Below, one piece after another: positions 1-12,306 of a DNA stretch of 64,000 bases. Position 1 is the first letter of the stretch. Each line of letters opens with the position of its first letter. This DNA comes from Mallotus nudiflorus. Lineage: Eukaryota; Streptophyta; Magnoliopsida; Malpighiales; Euphorbiaceae. Both the position numbers and the translations under genes were made by a program. The stretch is from assembly GCA_947683625.1 (NCBI GenBank), contig CANTUR010000629.1, positions 338,501-402,500 on the forward strand, given 5' to 3'. The notes under the pieces were generated by a model. It saw only the letters and a list, made by a program, of their open reading frames with translations. It was not told the origin of the DNA and searched no databases.

Positions 1-254
1 ATATATAAAAAATTAATGCTGAATATAATAATTTATATATGTGATTAGTTCAGTTAATATTTATGAATTATTTTAATATAGAAAACTTTCACTATGATAT
101 AATAAAAATTTAAATAAATAAGTGGATACTATAATAAACATAAAAGTTTGTTTGTTAAATGGTAAAAGATTGAAAAAAAAGTATTTGATTTTAAAATTTT
201 AAAAATTAAAATAATATGATTAGAAATATAAGAGGATGAAAATATAAAAATTAT
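1..254 (+). other. Lectin-locus intron, left piece
   Basis: AT-rich non-coding DNA. It matches the reverse complement of about 36480-36775, including a shared stretch around GTTTGTTTGTTAAATGGTAA. In that other copy the sequence continues without a break into what is here found at 27290 onward, so these 254 bases are the left half of an intron upstream of the jacalin-like exon at 27566-27850, cut by the retrotransposon at 255-27284. The start lies beyond the window edge. Confidence 0.75.
250..254. repeat. Target site duplication ATTAT (left)
   Basis: ATTAT directly precedes the LTR start TGTGGA and is repeated exactly at 27285-27289 after the LTR end CTACA. This pair fixes the two ends of the outer element. 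Confidence 0.9.
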
Positions 255-454
255 TGTGGACACCTTCAGTTTGATCGACTTACAATGAAAGTCTAATAAT
301 GAGAGAGTATGAATTTGGAATGCAAGGAAAGCTCGAAAATTCTGTAAAATATACTCGAAAGCCCAAAACACCAAATCCAAGTCCAAAACGCCAAGTCTAA
401 GCCTCAAAATCCCAAGCCCATTGTCTTTTGGCCCAAAGGCCCAGACCTGGCCTG

Positions 455-530
455 GGAGAAGAGGCGATCACCTCAATGAAGAGGTATCGCCTCTTCACCC
501 TGGGCATCAATGATGAGGCGTCGCCTCTTC
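455..530. repeat. Cluster of three GAGGYG palindromes in the LTR
   Basis: Three near-palindromes in about 70 bases: GAGGCGATCACCTC (461-474), GAGGTATCGCCTC (481-493) and GAGGCGTCGCCTC (514-526), mostly flanked by GAA or TTC. The 3' LTR has the same cluster at about 25563-25655. Related copies occur in the antisense gene region of the same element. Function unknown; they could form DNA cruciforms or RNA hairpins. Confidence 0.7.
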
Positions 531-1700
531 ATAGCCATCATCTGCAGCATTAAATGCCATTAAAGGTAGTAGTTGAGACCCACCTGCCTCGGATTTGAAA
601 CATTTCTGGATGCCAAAGAAAGGAAAAAAGGCAGAAAAAAGAGAGAGAAGAGCATGGAGAATGATGAAAAGCATGGGAGAGAGGGTGAGAGAATTTTGGT
701 TGGAAATTGGAAAGGAAAAAGGAGAGAGTGTGGGCATAGGAGGGAGGACTTTTGGACTTTTGTGGACCTGAACTTTTGGTCTGGAAAAAAGGAGAGAAAA
801 ATATAGAGAAAAAAGAGAAGAATAAAAAGGAAGAGAAAAAGAAGAAGAAGAAGTAGACTTGGGGAGCTAAACGACTTCATTTTCTTAAGAAGGAGTAGGA
901 TTTTCTTACATTCAAATGACTTAAATCCATTAACCAAGCTTTGAGGGCTTAGTTAGGAGCATTAACTAGTCCAAATCAGTAAGATTCCCTATTTACAAGT
1001 TTTAAGATCTTTATTTCATTAAAAGCTTAAACTTATTACTTTCTTACTTGTTTTCTTGAGTTTCGTTGCTTATTTAAGGATATATGGAAATGTCAATATA
1101 TGAAAGATTGAGTATTGATTGTTGATATCTGTATATTTGTATCAGTCTTTGTTTATTTGCATGAATATCAAGTTTCTTAGAATCTAAGAAATGTAGCATG
1201 TCTTTGTCTCTGTTGAAGAAGTGATGTCACTTCATAGAAGCATTACCACTTCGTGTTATAGCAGTGTAAAATCGCCTCCTGGCTAGGAGGCGAAGCCACT
1301 TGGTCAGGGTCCTGCACAATTCTGCTTTGTATTTTGATGTTCATTTGTATATTTTGCTTGATTCTTATGTTTGTTTTGTCATATATCTTTATTTTATGCA
1401 TAAATACTATATTGTTTAATATTATTATTGTATAATATTATTGTGTTAGTTGTGGACTATTTTGTGATGTTATTTCTATTTCCTATAAGTATTATTTGTT
1501 GATTATTTTTGTAAGATAATATTGTTGTTTTGTGAGAAAGGATTAACTTGTGTTTATTGCAAGAATTATTTGATAATTATTAATTATCAAATAGTTATTT
1601 CATTAATTAGTTCTTGAGAGATTTTATTTGTATAAATAATTAGTTTATTTTTTGTTTATATATGGTTTATTTTACGTTTTCTTCAAACAAAACATTGTAA

Positions 1701-1705
1701 TCCTT
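1701..1705. repeat. Target site duplication TCCTT (left)
   Basis: TCCTT precedes the nested LTR; TCCGT follows it at 12307-12311, one base different. The unbroken 3' LTR of the host element near 26820 reads GTAATCCTTAATTC, which shows the empty site and confirms a 5-base duplication. Confidence 0.88.
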
Positions 1706-4474
1706 TGTTATAAGTTGAATTTTTATAAATTATAAAATTAAATTTCTGTGATTTGTAGTATTAATAATTATTTTATTAAATTATGATATTTGATTATTAG
1801 TGAAATTTAATTTGAATTTTTGGTGTTGAATATTATTTTAAAATTATTAGTATTATTATTTAAGTAAACTATTGATTATTTATTAGTGTTAAATGAGTAT
1901 TTTTAATAAATTTATTATTAAGAGTATTTCAATAAAATTATCAATTTAGTGTATCTTATATAAATATGAATTTATTTAAGTGTGTGTGTGTTTATATATA
2001 TATATATTAAAGTTAAAGTTAAAAAAAAAAATTCCCCCCCACGTGTAGTACTCATTTGGTCCCCCTCCTCACTACTTCTTCATCTTCTTGATCATTCACC
2101 ATCACCGCCGTGTCTTTTTTTCTCTTTCCTCTAAATTTCAAGATTTTGACCGGATCTTCTTGCCCTTGCTGGCAATGTTTCCGGCCACCTCAGACCGAGC
2201 TTAATAGCTTGTTCTCTTATGCTAGAAGTAGGCTTCATTTCCCCTCAATCAATTTTGGGTTTCAAACTTGATAAGGCCCTCAATTTTGTGAAATTGCGTT
2301 TAGGCTATTTTTGATTAATTTGTGAAATTGAGTTAAATTAGGTTTATTTATGTTAAATTGACTTTATATTATTGTTGTAGAGGTTGAGAACTTTCCAAAT
2401 ATGCATTTAAATTTAATTTTGGGAATTATTTTCGCAATTACACTATTCCGGGCTCGGGTTACTATTCATATACTGTTCTGAACTCGAAAAAATTATATTT
2501 TTAATAAATTCTACTAGTTATTTTAAGCATATTTTGTGAAGAAAGTTTATTGAAATTATGTTCCAATTATTTATTATAAATTTTTGAATGTTTATTTAAA
2601 AATTGAATTTTCGGAAAAATTATTATAAATTAGTAAATTTTCTATTTTAATTGAAATTATTGTTAATTATTATGTTTTAGATAATTTTTGAGTAATAAAT
2701 AGTATTAAAATAATTTTTATAAATTAATTACTATTTTTAGCTAATTAATGGTAATTTTTGAAATATATTCAAATAATAATTTTAATTATTATTTTTAAGG
2801 TTAAATAATTTTTTAGGTGTTTTTATTATATAATTGAGTATTTTAAATAATAATTTGTAATTTATGCTAATTAATTTTAAAAAAATTTGAATAATTGGTT
2901 TATTAATATTATTTAATTGTAAATTGGATTTTATTATCCATTTTGGAAAATTAAACATCTTTTATGCTTTTATTATCTAAATAAATTGATTTTTGGTATT
3001 TAATTGAATTTTTATAATTTTAGTGATATATTACTAATTATTATTATTTTTGGAATTATTGTTGGAATTGGTTCTTAGTTGGGCAATATTTACAGTTTGG
3101 GGGCTGAATCCAAGGTTTGGTGAAGTGAATTATTTAGAAGTAAATTTTTAGTAGAGAGATGTCCATTTTACAGCAAAAATTTTGTCAAATTTTAGATAGA
3201 TTTCTCATAAAATGTGACAACCGGTCCGAGTCTAATTTTAAAATTTTGCCTTAGTCATGTCTAGATCGAGTCATTCTTAGAATTCTAGAATTATTAAATT
3301 AGAAATTTATTTCTAATAATAATAATTTTTTTCTTTAGCTACATCAAGACCGAGGCCTTTAGGATCAGGCCGGTGGAGTCACTCTCATGGAGCGCACTCA
3401 ACCTGTGAGTTATCATTATATATATGCATTGCATGTAGAATAAATATTTGTGAGCATCCATATTTTAAAAATGTAAATATAAGTATGATTTATTTTATTA
3501 AATGTTTATATAATTTATTTTATTAAATGTTTATATCTATGTTTTAGTATATAATTGGTATATGTTTTATATATTGCCTTGAAAATGGATGCTACCATGT
3601 TTAAATTATGCATTTCATTATTTTTAATAATTATAAGTATGTTTTGGATGATAGTTGTAGAACATGCCACCTAGTGGGCTATGTTAGGACTGTTGCGCTA
3701 CAGTATGGTAGATTTTAGGCTGAGATCTGATTATTTGATTATGAAATTGAATATTGAGATTAATGGTTATTGGAAAAGGTGGCTGCAGATCCTCGGTTTA
3801 CCTAGTGTACTCGGGGCTAATCTTATACCTTGAGTTGGCTAAATAAATATTTAGAGTTATGGATAAGCTGGTTGGCTATTGGTTATGTGATCGAGGTTGT
3901 GGACTATTTAGGGTTCTGCTCCGATTATCCACCTAAAAATTTTCCTATATTTATTATTGTATTAAAAAAGTGATTTTCGGCATATGTATGAAATGCATGT
4001 ATATCATATTATATAAATATAAATATATTATTATACTAATGTCTAAATACCTGTATTTTATAGTACATGTATATATATAATAATAATTCACTCAATGAGG
4101 TCTGACCCCCTCAATATATTTTTTAAGACATTCTACTTCGTTAGACCTCAATAGTAGACCCCTTCGCTGGTCTTCTTTAGCCCCAACTATTTTATGTAAT
4201 TTTTATATCTAAACTCTTATTTGTACTCTAACAGCTGCAGTACTAGTGTTTAGCATTGTTTTAGAATTGAGATATGTGTTTGAAGAATTATGTATATTAT
4301 ATTTTAATATATGATATGAGAATTCCGTTAATATTATTTTAAGTTTTAAATTCTTTGATATTCTTATATTATATTTCCGCATGTTTTTATTTTTAAGGCT
4401 TGTTATGAGTTCTGGATACGAAAGAATTCCCGTTTCCTAATGCCGGTCATGACTCTCCAGTTTGGGTAATGACA
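1706..4474 (+). repeat. 5' LTR of nested chromodomain element
   Basis: 2769 bases. It holds a (TG)n/(TA)n run near 1981-2008, then a C-run with a CACGTG box near 2040, a plausible U3 promoter zone also present in the 3' LTR. Downstream comes an ordered set of blocks shared with the other LTRs here: AGAGATGTCCATTTTACAG (3156), GAGCGCACTCAACCTGTGAG (3390), a TGCCACCTAGTGGGC-type block (3665), CTCGGTTTACCTAGTGTACT (3793) and CACTCAATGAGGTCTGAC (4090). It has one copy of the CTCGGTT block, against two in the 3' LTR. Confidence 0.88.
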
Positions 4475-4478
4475 AAGT

Positions 4479-4492
4479 TGGTATTAGAGCCT
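4479..4492 (+). other. Primer binding site, initiator Met-tRNA type
   Basis: TGGTATTAGAGCCT begins four bases after the LTR end and differs by one C-to-T change from TGGTATCAGAGCC, the usual plant initiator Met-tRNA primer site. Confidence 0.85.
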
Positions 4493-4680
4493 AGGTTTAG
4501 TGTTTTATGACCTAGGTTGTTAGACTTGTGTTTTTTTTGAAACTACTGCAAAAAATTAGGTTTAATTATGTCTTTGATAAATCTTTGTTGCTTTTAGAAT
4601 TTCATGTAACTATTAGGGTGTCTGTTTATTATCTGGTTATTGTCTATTTGCTTGAATCTTGGTTAGTTTTATCTTTTCAG

Positions 4681-5990
4681 AATGAGGAGTCAAGCGAGTG
4701 TCGCTCCACCAATCGTTGAGGCCGTAGATGATTATTCTTTTCAGGATGAGGCTCAAAACCCTGTGCCACCAGTGAGGTGTAGAGGTAGAGGTAGAGATAG
4801 ACCTCGAGGAGCGACGGGTCACTATAGATGAGAGATATAGGATGAGGAACTTGTAGAGTAAGAGTGTGATTAAGTTGTCGTACTGCCAGCCGCACTGCAG
4901 ATATTAACTGTGCATCAATAGGGTATGTCTAACCTAGAGGTAGCCCTGTTCTATGCAAAGGTTAGCCGGATAGCCTTTGATGGGACTTCAAACCCATAGG
5001 ACTTCCTGCGTGCTTTGAGACTTGGACTCAAACTGCTCACACTGAGTACTAGAGGATTATGATCATCAAGATATCTATTAAGGGATGAGCCCTGGATTAG
5101 TTTTTCTAGGTGATATAACCGCATATGAAGACGATGACTTGGGCACAGTTTAGAGAGAGATTTATAAGGAGATTCTACCCTGAGCCACTACGGATGAGCT
5201 ATAGACTCAAATTCACCAGCATCACTAGAGGAGACAGATCTGTCGAGGAGTATACTAAGGAGTTTCTTAGGCTGGGTCAGTATGCTAAGGATCTGATAAG
5301 GGACACTTAATTTGTAGTCACGACGTATATCATTGGATTAGGGTCTGCATTTGTTAGAATGCCCATTTTTGGCCTAACTCTCGAGTTTATGATTAAGTTG
5401 GCCAAGGAGATAGAGTTGAGAATAGTTAGGCAGGGAGCTATGCCAAACTTTTATCAAATGGGAGGGGTCTACAGTCAGGAGGATTTCAAAGTACTTTATA
5501 CTTGATTTTTCATATTAGGTCTAGTAGTCAACAGAGAGGCTTAGTACAGCGGGGTCAGAGGTAGCAGCCGAGATACCATGGTAGTAGGAAACATGGCCAC
5601 AATGGAGCTCACAGACCAGTGAGATTAGAGCACCACTAGCAGCAGTAGTGGTCAAAGTTTTGGTTATGGCAGCTCGGGATCAACAGCTAGTGCTTGTTAG
5701 ACTTATGTAGAGTTACCTTGCTATATGGCACCACTAATATATTTCCAATGTGGACAGATAATGCATTTTCACCAGATTATGCCCATATTCTGGTTATTAG
5801 CAGCAGTTTCTACAGTAGTCTATTGCCAGTGTAGCTCCAGCTCCTTACCAGCTATAGCCAGCTCAATATCAGATCCAGCAGGGGTATAGTAGAGGAGGAA
5901 GAGGTAGTGCTAGAGGCTTTAGTCAGGCTTCCACCAGCTAGTAGGGAGGTATAGCACCAGCTAGAGTTTTCACCCTCACTCAACAGGATG
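4681..5990 (+). pseudogene. gag of chromodomain element, broken
   Basis: A reading frame from the ATG at 4681 starts MRSQASVAPP and includes an Arg/Gly-rich stretch (RGRGRDRPRG). The capsid-like core follows; its best piece, 5125-5310, includes WAQFRERFIRRFYP and SVEEYTKEFLRLGQYA, typical of the retrotransposon gag (UBN2/RVT-gag) fold of plant gypsy elements. A degenerate CCHC zinc knuckle (FQCGQIMHF) lies near 5735-5790. At least a dozen stops interrupt it, many TAG at expected Gln codons in the Gln-rich linker. The protein would form the cytoplasmic particle. Confidence 0.8.
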
Positions 5991-5999
5991 CTTAGGCAT

Positions 6000-6380
6000 C
6001 CAATGTCATGGTAACATGTAGGCTTCTAGTTTGTTTCTCTAATGCTAGAGTTCTGTTTGATTATGGTGCTACCCATTATTCATGTCTCATGTTTTTGCTT
6101 CTAAGTCTTGTTGGTAAGCTTTAAGCTTAGCAGTTCCTTTGTCAGTTGTCACACCTCTAAATGATTCATTAGATGCTGATATTTTTCTTCTTGGATGTCT
6201 TATGTTAGTAAAGGTAAAGAACTGCCAGTAGACTTGGTGTTGTTTGATATGATGGAATTTGATGTGATTCTAAGAATAGATTGGTTATCTCAGCACTATG
6301 CAGTGGTTGATTGTCGAAGTAAATAGGTGATTTTTGGAATTCTAGATGATGAAGAATTTAAGTTTATGGGTGATAAGAGT
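6000..6380 (+). pseudogene. Aspartic protease of chromodomain element, broken
   Basis: The frame near 6047-6080 reads ARVLFDYGATHYS. The family active site is D-[ST]-G-ATHSF, so the Ser/Thr next to the catalytic Asp (GAT at 6059) is replaced by Tyr. The C-terminal half at 6240-6380 is clearly recognisable: FDVILRIDWLSQHYA, then VIFGILDDEEFKF and FMGDKS. The enzyme would cleave Gag-Pol. A stop (TAG at 6325) and shifts separate the parts. Confidence 0.8.
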
Positions 6381-6559
6381 TTCGCAACACAAAATCTTAT
6401 CTCTACTATCACTGCTATGAAGATGCTGAGGAAGGGTTATCAGGGATATTTAGAAGTGGTCAGAGACACTATAGTAGAGATGACTTCTATTTCAGATGTC
6501 CCTATAGCTTGTGAGTTTTTATATATCTTTCTTGATGAGTTGCCAAGTTTACCTCATAG

Positions 6560-7905
6560 AGAGATTGAATTCTATATCAATGTGGTTCCTAATGCAACTC
6601 CTATTTTGATATCGCCTTATAGAATGGCTCATGCAGAGTTGAAGGAGTTAAAGGAGTAGTTGCAATAGTTATTGGACAAGGGTTTTATCAGACCAACACT
6701 TCTCCTTGGGGTGCACCAGTCATATTTGTGAAGAAGAAGGACAGTACACTTAGATTATGCATTAATTACAGATAGCTAAATAAGGTGACGATTAAGAATA
6801 AATATCCTCATCCAAGGATAGATGATTTATTTGATCAGCTTTAGGGTGCACAGTTCTTCTCCAAGATTGATTTAAGATCAAGCTATCATCAGTTATGGAC
6901 AAAGAAGCCGATGTTCTTAAAATGACATTTCATACTAAATATGGACACTATGAGTGTCTAGTGATGTCATTTGGCTTGGCTAATGCCCCAACTGCTTTCA
7001 TGGATCTAATGAATAGGGTATTTAGACCATATGTGGATCAGTTTATGGTAGTCTTCATTGATGATATAATGGTGTATTCGAAGAGTATGGAAGAACATGT
7101 ATATCACTTGAGGATAGTACTACAGACACTAAGAGAATATTAGCTTTATGCTAATTTCTCAAAGTGTGATTTCTAAACTGAGAGTGTAGCATTTCTTAGC
7201 CACATGGTGACTAAAGATTGTATCCAAGTTAATCCACAGAAGATTAAAGCAGTATTTAAGTGGCCTAAACCGATAATAGTCATTGAGATTTAGAATTTTC
7301 TGGGTTTGGCTAGGTATTATAGGAGATTTGTTCAAGATTTCTTAAGAATTGTAACACCTATGAACCGCCTAACTCAGAAGAATGTAAAGTTTGAGTGGTC
7401 AGATGCTTGTGAGAATAGTTTTCAGTTGTTAAAGGAGAAGTTGACTACAGCTTCAGTGCTGACTTTGCTGAATGGAGAAGACAAGTTCACTGTTTATTAT
7501 GATGCCTTTATAGTTGTTCTAGGTTGTGTGTTGATGAAAAATGGTAGGGTAGTTGCATATGGTTTTAGGCAGTTGAATAAGCATGATCATAATTATCCTA
7601 CCCACCTAGAGATGGCAGTAGTGATCTTTGCTCTCAAGATCTGGAGGCACTACTTGTATGGAGTGACTTGTGAGATTTTCACAAATTATAAGAGCTTGAA
7701 GTATATTTTCCAGTAAAGAGATATGAACTTAAGGCAAAAGAGATTGTTGGAATTATTGAAGGATTATGATTATAATATCTTATACCATCCAGGCAAGGCT
7801 AATGTGGTAGTAGATGCTTTGAGTAGGAAATTCTTAGGTAGTTTTGCTCCCATTAGTGTGGAGAGGAGACCTTTGATCCAAGAGTTACAAGAGTTAATAG
7901 ATTAA
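6560..7905 (+). pseudogene. Reverse transcriptase and RNase H of chromodomain element, broken
   Basis: RT runs from ISPYRMAHAELKEL (6610) through SPWGAPVIFVKKKD, LCINYR, PRIDDLFDQL and FSKIDLRSSYHQL to the catalytic FIDDIMVYSK (FIDD at 7057-7065). RNase H follows: FTVYYDAFIVVLGCVL, LEMAVVIFALKIWRHYLYG and LLKDYDYNILYHPGKANVV, ending near 7905. The codon for the first RNase H acid (YYDAF) is kept. Stops at 6657, 6669, 6769, 6844, 7141, 7291 and 7714 sit where the family has Gln. A frameshift near 6890-6900 splits RT. The enzyme would copy element RNA to DNA. Confidence 0.92.
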
Positions 7906-8019
7906 TATTTGATGACATAAATAAGCAGATCATGAGAACTATTAGCTTAGTTTAGAGTCAGATAAGTACTAAAGGATAGAATCAAGGTAGCTCAAAGTTG
8001 AGATCCTATTTTAATTTAA

Positions 8020-9387
8020 CTTGAGGAGAATGTGCGAGCAGGAAAATTCACTAATTTTACACTAGATGATAAAGGTATTTTATGGATCAGTGGAAGATTA
8101 TGTGTGCATAATATGGATAATCTGAGAGAGGAGATCCTAGAAGAAGCACATTTTTTAGCTTATAGCATACATCCAGGGGCTACAAAGATGTACCACAACA
8201 TTAGGGATATGTACTGGTGGGATGTTATGAAGAAGGATGTAGCTAATTTTCTTGTTAAGTGCTTGACTTGTCAGTAAGTGAAAGCTGAACATCATAAGCC
8301 TTCTAGAAAGCTTCAGCCTTTACCTATTCCTGAGTGGAAATGGGAGAGAGTTACTATGGATTTTATGGTAGGGTTACCTCATTCAAGCGATGGATATGAT
8401 TCCATCTGGGTAATTGTGGACATGTTAACCAAATTAGCTCATTTCCTACTAGTTAAAGCTACTTTTTATGTGGCTAAATTAGCCAAGTTGTATGTTAAGC
8501 ATATTGTGTGCCTATATAGAGTACATGTGTCCATCGTATCTTATAGAGGTTCTATGTTTACCTCTTGATTTTGGCAGAAGTTGCAAGAAGCTATGGACAC
8601 TAGACTTGACTTCAGTACTGCTTTTCACCCTCAGACAGATGGTCAGACTAAGATGATGATCCAGACACGTGAGGATATATTGAGAATGTATGTGATGGAT
8701 GTTAAAGGTAGTTGGGATGATCATCTACCATTGGTAGAGTTTGCTTATAATAACAGTTACCACAACAGTATTAAAATGGCACTGTATGAGGCTTTGTATA
8801 GGAGGAAGTGTAGATCCCCTTTATGTTGGAATGAACTAGAAGAGAGACAACTTACGGGACGTAAGATTATTCAAAATGCAGTTGAAAAACTTGCTTTGAT
8901 AATGAGAAGATTAGAAATCGCAGCTAGTAGACAAAAGAGCTATGCAGATCTGAAGCATAAGGATGTTGAGTTTTAGGTTAGGGATTACATATTTTTGAAG
9001 GTGTCACTGATGAAAGGTGTGATGAGATTTGGCAAGAAGGGAAAATTAGCACCGAGATATATTAGACCGTTCGAGATTCTGGAGTGAGTTGGCATGGTTG
9101 CTTATCAATTGGCTTTGCCTCTGAATCTATCATAAGTGCATCCAATGTTCCATATTTAGAAGAATATTTTAGACCTTTCACATGTGTTACAAACCTATAG
9201 TGTAGAAGTGAATAAAGATCTAACGTATGAAGAAGAACCAATAGCGATTGTGGATTCTCAAGTTCATCAGCTACATTCGAAATGGATTATAATGGTCAAA
9301 GTGTTGTGGAGGAACAACAACTCGGAAGAGTACATGTGGGAGATAGAAGTTGAGATGCGAGTAATGTACCCCTATATTTTTCCTTGA
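8020..9387 (+). pseudogene. Integrase and chromodomain of chromodomain element, broken
   Basis: The zinc-binding N-terminus (SIHPGATKMYHNIRDMYWW and KCLTCQ) is at 8165-8275. The core begins with WERVTMDFMVGLPHS and keeps the first catalytic Asp. The second, normally in SDRGS, is Tyr (SYRGSMFTS, near 8540), and the catalytic Glu of the DGQSERTIQ region is Lys (DGQTKMMIQ, near 8640). The GPF/GPY-like region at 9025-9085 reads GKKGKLAPRYIRPFEIL. A chromodomain-like end at 9205-9387 has YEEEPIAIVDSQV and KVLWRNNNSEEYMWEIE; in chromoviruses it guides insertion to marked chromatin. Stops at 8275, 8566, 8974 and 9088 fit lost Gln or Arg codons. Confidence 0.9.
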
Positions 9388-9440
9388 TGATTTCTTATAT
9401 TCCTTTCTTTTCTTCTGAAAATTCGAGGATGAATTTTTTT

Positions 9441-9454
9441 TAATGAGGGAAGAC
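9441..9454 (+). other. Polypurine tract of chromodomain element
   Basis: TAATGAGGGAAGAC lies directly before the 3' LTR start TGTTATAA, the place and composition expected for the plus-strand primer. It follows the CGAGGATGAATTTT stretch common upstream of the tract in such elements. Confidence 0.8.
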
Positions 9455-12306
9455 TGTTATAACCTGAATTTTTATAAATTATAAAATTAAATTTCTAGGA
9501 TATGCAATATTAATAATTATTTTATTAAATTATGATATTTGATTATTAGTGAAATTTAATTTGAATTTTTGGTGTTGAATATTATTTTAAAATTATTAAT
9601 ATTATTATTTAAGTAAACTATTGATTATTTATTAGTATTAAATGAATATTTTTAATAAATTTATTATTAAGAGTATTTTAGTAAAATTATCAATTTAGTG
9701 TATCTTATACATATATGAATTTATTTAAGTGTGTGTGTCTATATATATATTAAAGTTAAAGTTGAAGTTAAAGTTAAAAAACAAAAAAATTTGCCCCCCA
9801 CGTGCAGTACTCATTTGGTCCCCCTCCCCATTACTTCTTCTTCTTCATCTTCTTGATCATTCACTGTTGCCACATGTGTCTTTTTTCTCTTTCCTTTAAA
9901 TGTCAAGATTTTGGCCGAATTTTCTTCCCCTTGCCGGTAACGTTTCCAGCCACCTTAGGCCGAGCATGATAGCTCGTTCTCTTTGTCTTGGCGTGGGCTC
10001 CATTTCTCCTCAATCAATTTTGGGTTTCAACTCCGGTAAGTCCCTCAAATTTGTGAAATTGTATTTAGGCTATTTTTGATTAATTTGTGAAATTGAGTTA
10101 AATTAGGTTGATTTATGTTAAATTGACTTTAGATTATTGTTGTAGAGGTTGAGAGCTTTCCAAATAAGTGTTTAGATTTAATTTTGAGAATTACATTTGT
10201 CATGACACTATTTTGGGCTTGGGTTACTATTCATATACTATTCTGAACTCGGGAAAATTATATTTTTAATAAATTCTACTAATTATTTTAAGTATATTTT
10301 TTGAAGAAAGTTATTGAAATTATGTTCCAATTATTTATTATAAATTTTTAAATGTTTATGTAAAAATTGAATTTTTGGAAAAATTTTTATAAAATAGTAA
10401 ATTTTGTATTTTAATTGAAATTATTATTAATTATTATGTTTTAGATAATTTTTGAGTAATAAATAGTATTAAAATAATTTTTATAAATTAATTACTATTT
10501 TTAGCTAATTAATGGTAATTTTTGAAAATATATTTGAATAATAATTTTAATTATTATTTTTAAGGTTAAATAAGTTTTTAGGTATTTTTATTATATAATT
10601 GAGTATTTTAAATAATAATTGATAATTTATGCTAATTAATTTAAAAAATTTTTAATAATTGGTTTATCAATATTATTTAATTGTAAATTGGATTTTATTA
10701 TCTATTTTGGAAAGTTAAACATCTTTTATGCTTTTATTATCTAAATAAATTGATTTTTTGTATTTGATTGAATTTTTAAAATTTTGGTGATGTATTAGTA
10801 ATTATTATTATTTTTGGAATTGGTTCTCGGTTGGGCAATATTTGCAGTCCCAGGGCCCAACCTGAGGTTTGGTGATGTAGATTATTTAGAAGTGAATTTT
10901 TCTATGCAGGATCGGCTCCACTTTTAATTGTGAGACATCCGTTTTACAGAGGAAAATTCTGTCGAATTTTCAATAAATTTATCGTAAAATGTGACAATCA
11001 GTTCGAGTATAGTTTTAAAATTTTGCCCGAGTCATGTCTATATCGAGTTATTCTTAGAATTCTAGAATTATTAAATTAGGAATTTATTTCTAATAATAAT
11101 TATTATTATTGTTTTCTTTAGCTGTGCCAAGACTGAGGCCTTCAAGACCAGGACAGTCAGGTCATTCTCATAGAGCGCACTCAACCTGTGAGTTATCATT
11201 ATATATATATGCATTGAACATAGAATAAATATTTATGAGCATCCATATTTTAATAATGTAAATATAAGTATGATTTTATTTTATTAAATGTTTATATCTA
11301 TGTTTTAGTATATAATTGGTATATATTTTATATATTGTCTTGAAAATGGATGCTACTATGTTTAAATTATTCATTTTATTATTTTTAATAATTATAAGTA
11401 TGATTTTGGAGGATAACTGTAGAACGTGCTACCTAGTGGGCAACGCTAGGACTGTTGCGCAACAGTACGGTAGACTTTAAGCTGAGATATTATTATTTGA
11501 TTATGAAATTGAATATTGAGATTAATAGTTATTAGAAAGGGTAGTTGTAAATCCTTGGTTGACCTAGTGTACTAGAGGCTAGTCATACCGGTTGTGAGAT
11601 TGCAGATCCTCGGTTGACCAAGTATACTCGGGGCCAGTCTACTACCTTAAGTTGGATAAATAAATATTTGGAGTTATGGATAAGCTAGTTGGCTATTGGT
11701 TATGTGATCAAGATTGAAGACTATTTAGGGTTCTGCCTCGATCTTCTACCTAAAAATTTTCCTATATTTATTATTGTATTGAAAAAGCGATTTTCGAAAT
11801 GTGTATGAAATGCATGTATATTATATTATATAAATAATAAATATATTATTATACTAATGCCTAAATGCATGCATTTTATAGTGCATGTATATATATAATA
11901 ATAATAATTCACTCAGTGATATCTAACCCCCCTCAATATTTTTTTAAGACATTTTACTTCGTTAGACCTTAGTAGTAGATTCGCCGGACTTCTTCAACCC
12001 CGGTTGTTTTATGTAATTTTTATATCTAAACTCTTATTTATACTATAGCAGCTGCAGTAGTAGTATTCGAGTGATGTAGTGCTTAGAATTATTTTATAAC
12101 TAAGATTTGTGTTTGAAGAATTATATATGTTATATTTTAATATATGATATGAGAATTCCTTTAATATTATTTTAAGTTTTAAATTCTTTGATATTCTTAT
12201 ATTATATTTCCATGTGTTTTTATTTTTAAGGCTTGCTATGGTTCCAGATTCGAAAGAATTCCTGTTCCCTAGCACTAGTTATGACTCCCTAGTTTAGGTC
12301 GTGACA
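9455..12306 (+). repeat. 3' LTR of nested chromodomain element
   Basis: 2852 bases, collinear with 1706-4474, with many single-base differences, so the insertion is not recent. It holds two copies of the CTCGGTTGACC block (about 11555 and 11600) where the 5' LTR has one. The CACGTG box recurs near 9799. Confidence 0.88.

Larger units (their letters stand above)
255..1705 (+). repeat. 5' LTR of Tat element, left piece
   Basis: Starts TGTGGACACC and aligns along its length with 25361-26825. It holds three GAGG-type palindromes at 461-528 and a hairpin at 1272-1292 (CGCCTCC, loop, GGAGGCG). It is interrupted at 1705 by the nested element and resumes at 12307. A purine-rich stretch at 610-870 yields only low-complexity Lys/Glu reading frames, which I do not call as genes. 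Confidence 0.88.
1706..12306 (+). mobile_element. Chromodomain Ty3/gypsy element (Tekay/Del-like), nested
   Basis: Length is 10.6 kb. LTRs start TGTTATAA and end TGACA. Next to the 5' LTR is a primer site resembling that for initiator Met-tRNA. Gag and a pol in the order protease, RT, RNase H, integrase, chromodomain follow, then a purine tract before the 3' LTR. The 2.8-kb LTRs and the C-terminal chromodomain fit the chromovirus Tekay/Del group. Coding frames hold many stops, mostly TAG where the family has Gln CAG, and at least one frameshift in RT. Integrase has lost two of its three catalytic acids. Confidence 0.9.

Noticed and set aside
507..937. Open frames of 76 to 125 residues in the first kilobase
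   Set aside because: Purine-rich LTR sequence; the same frames recur in degraded form in the 3' LTR at 25601-26058 with no protein motif.
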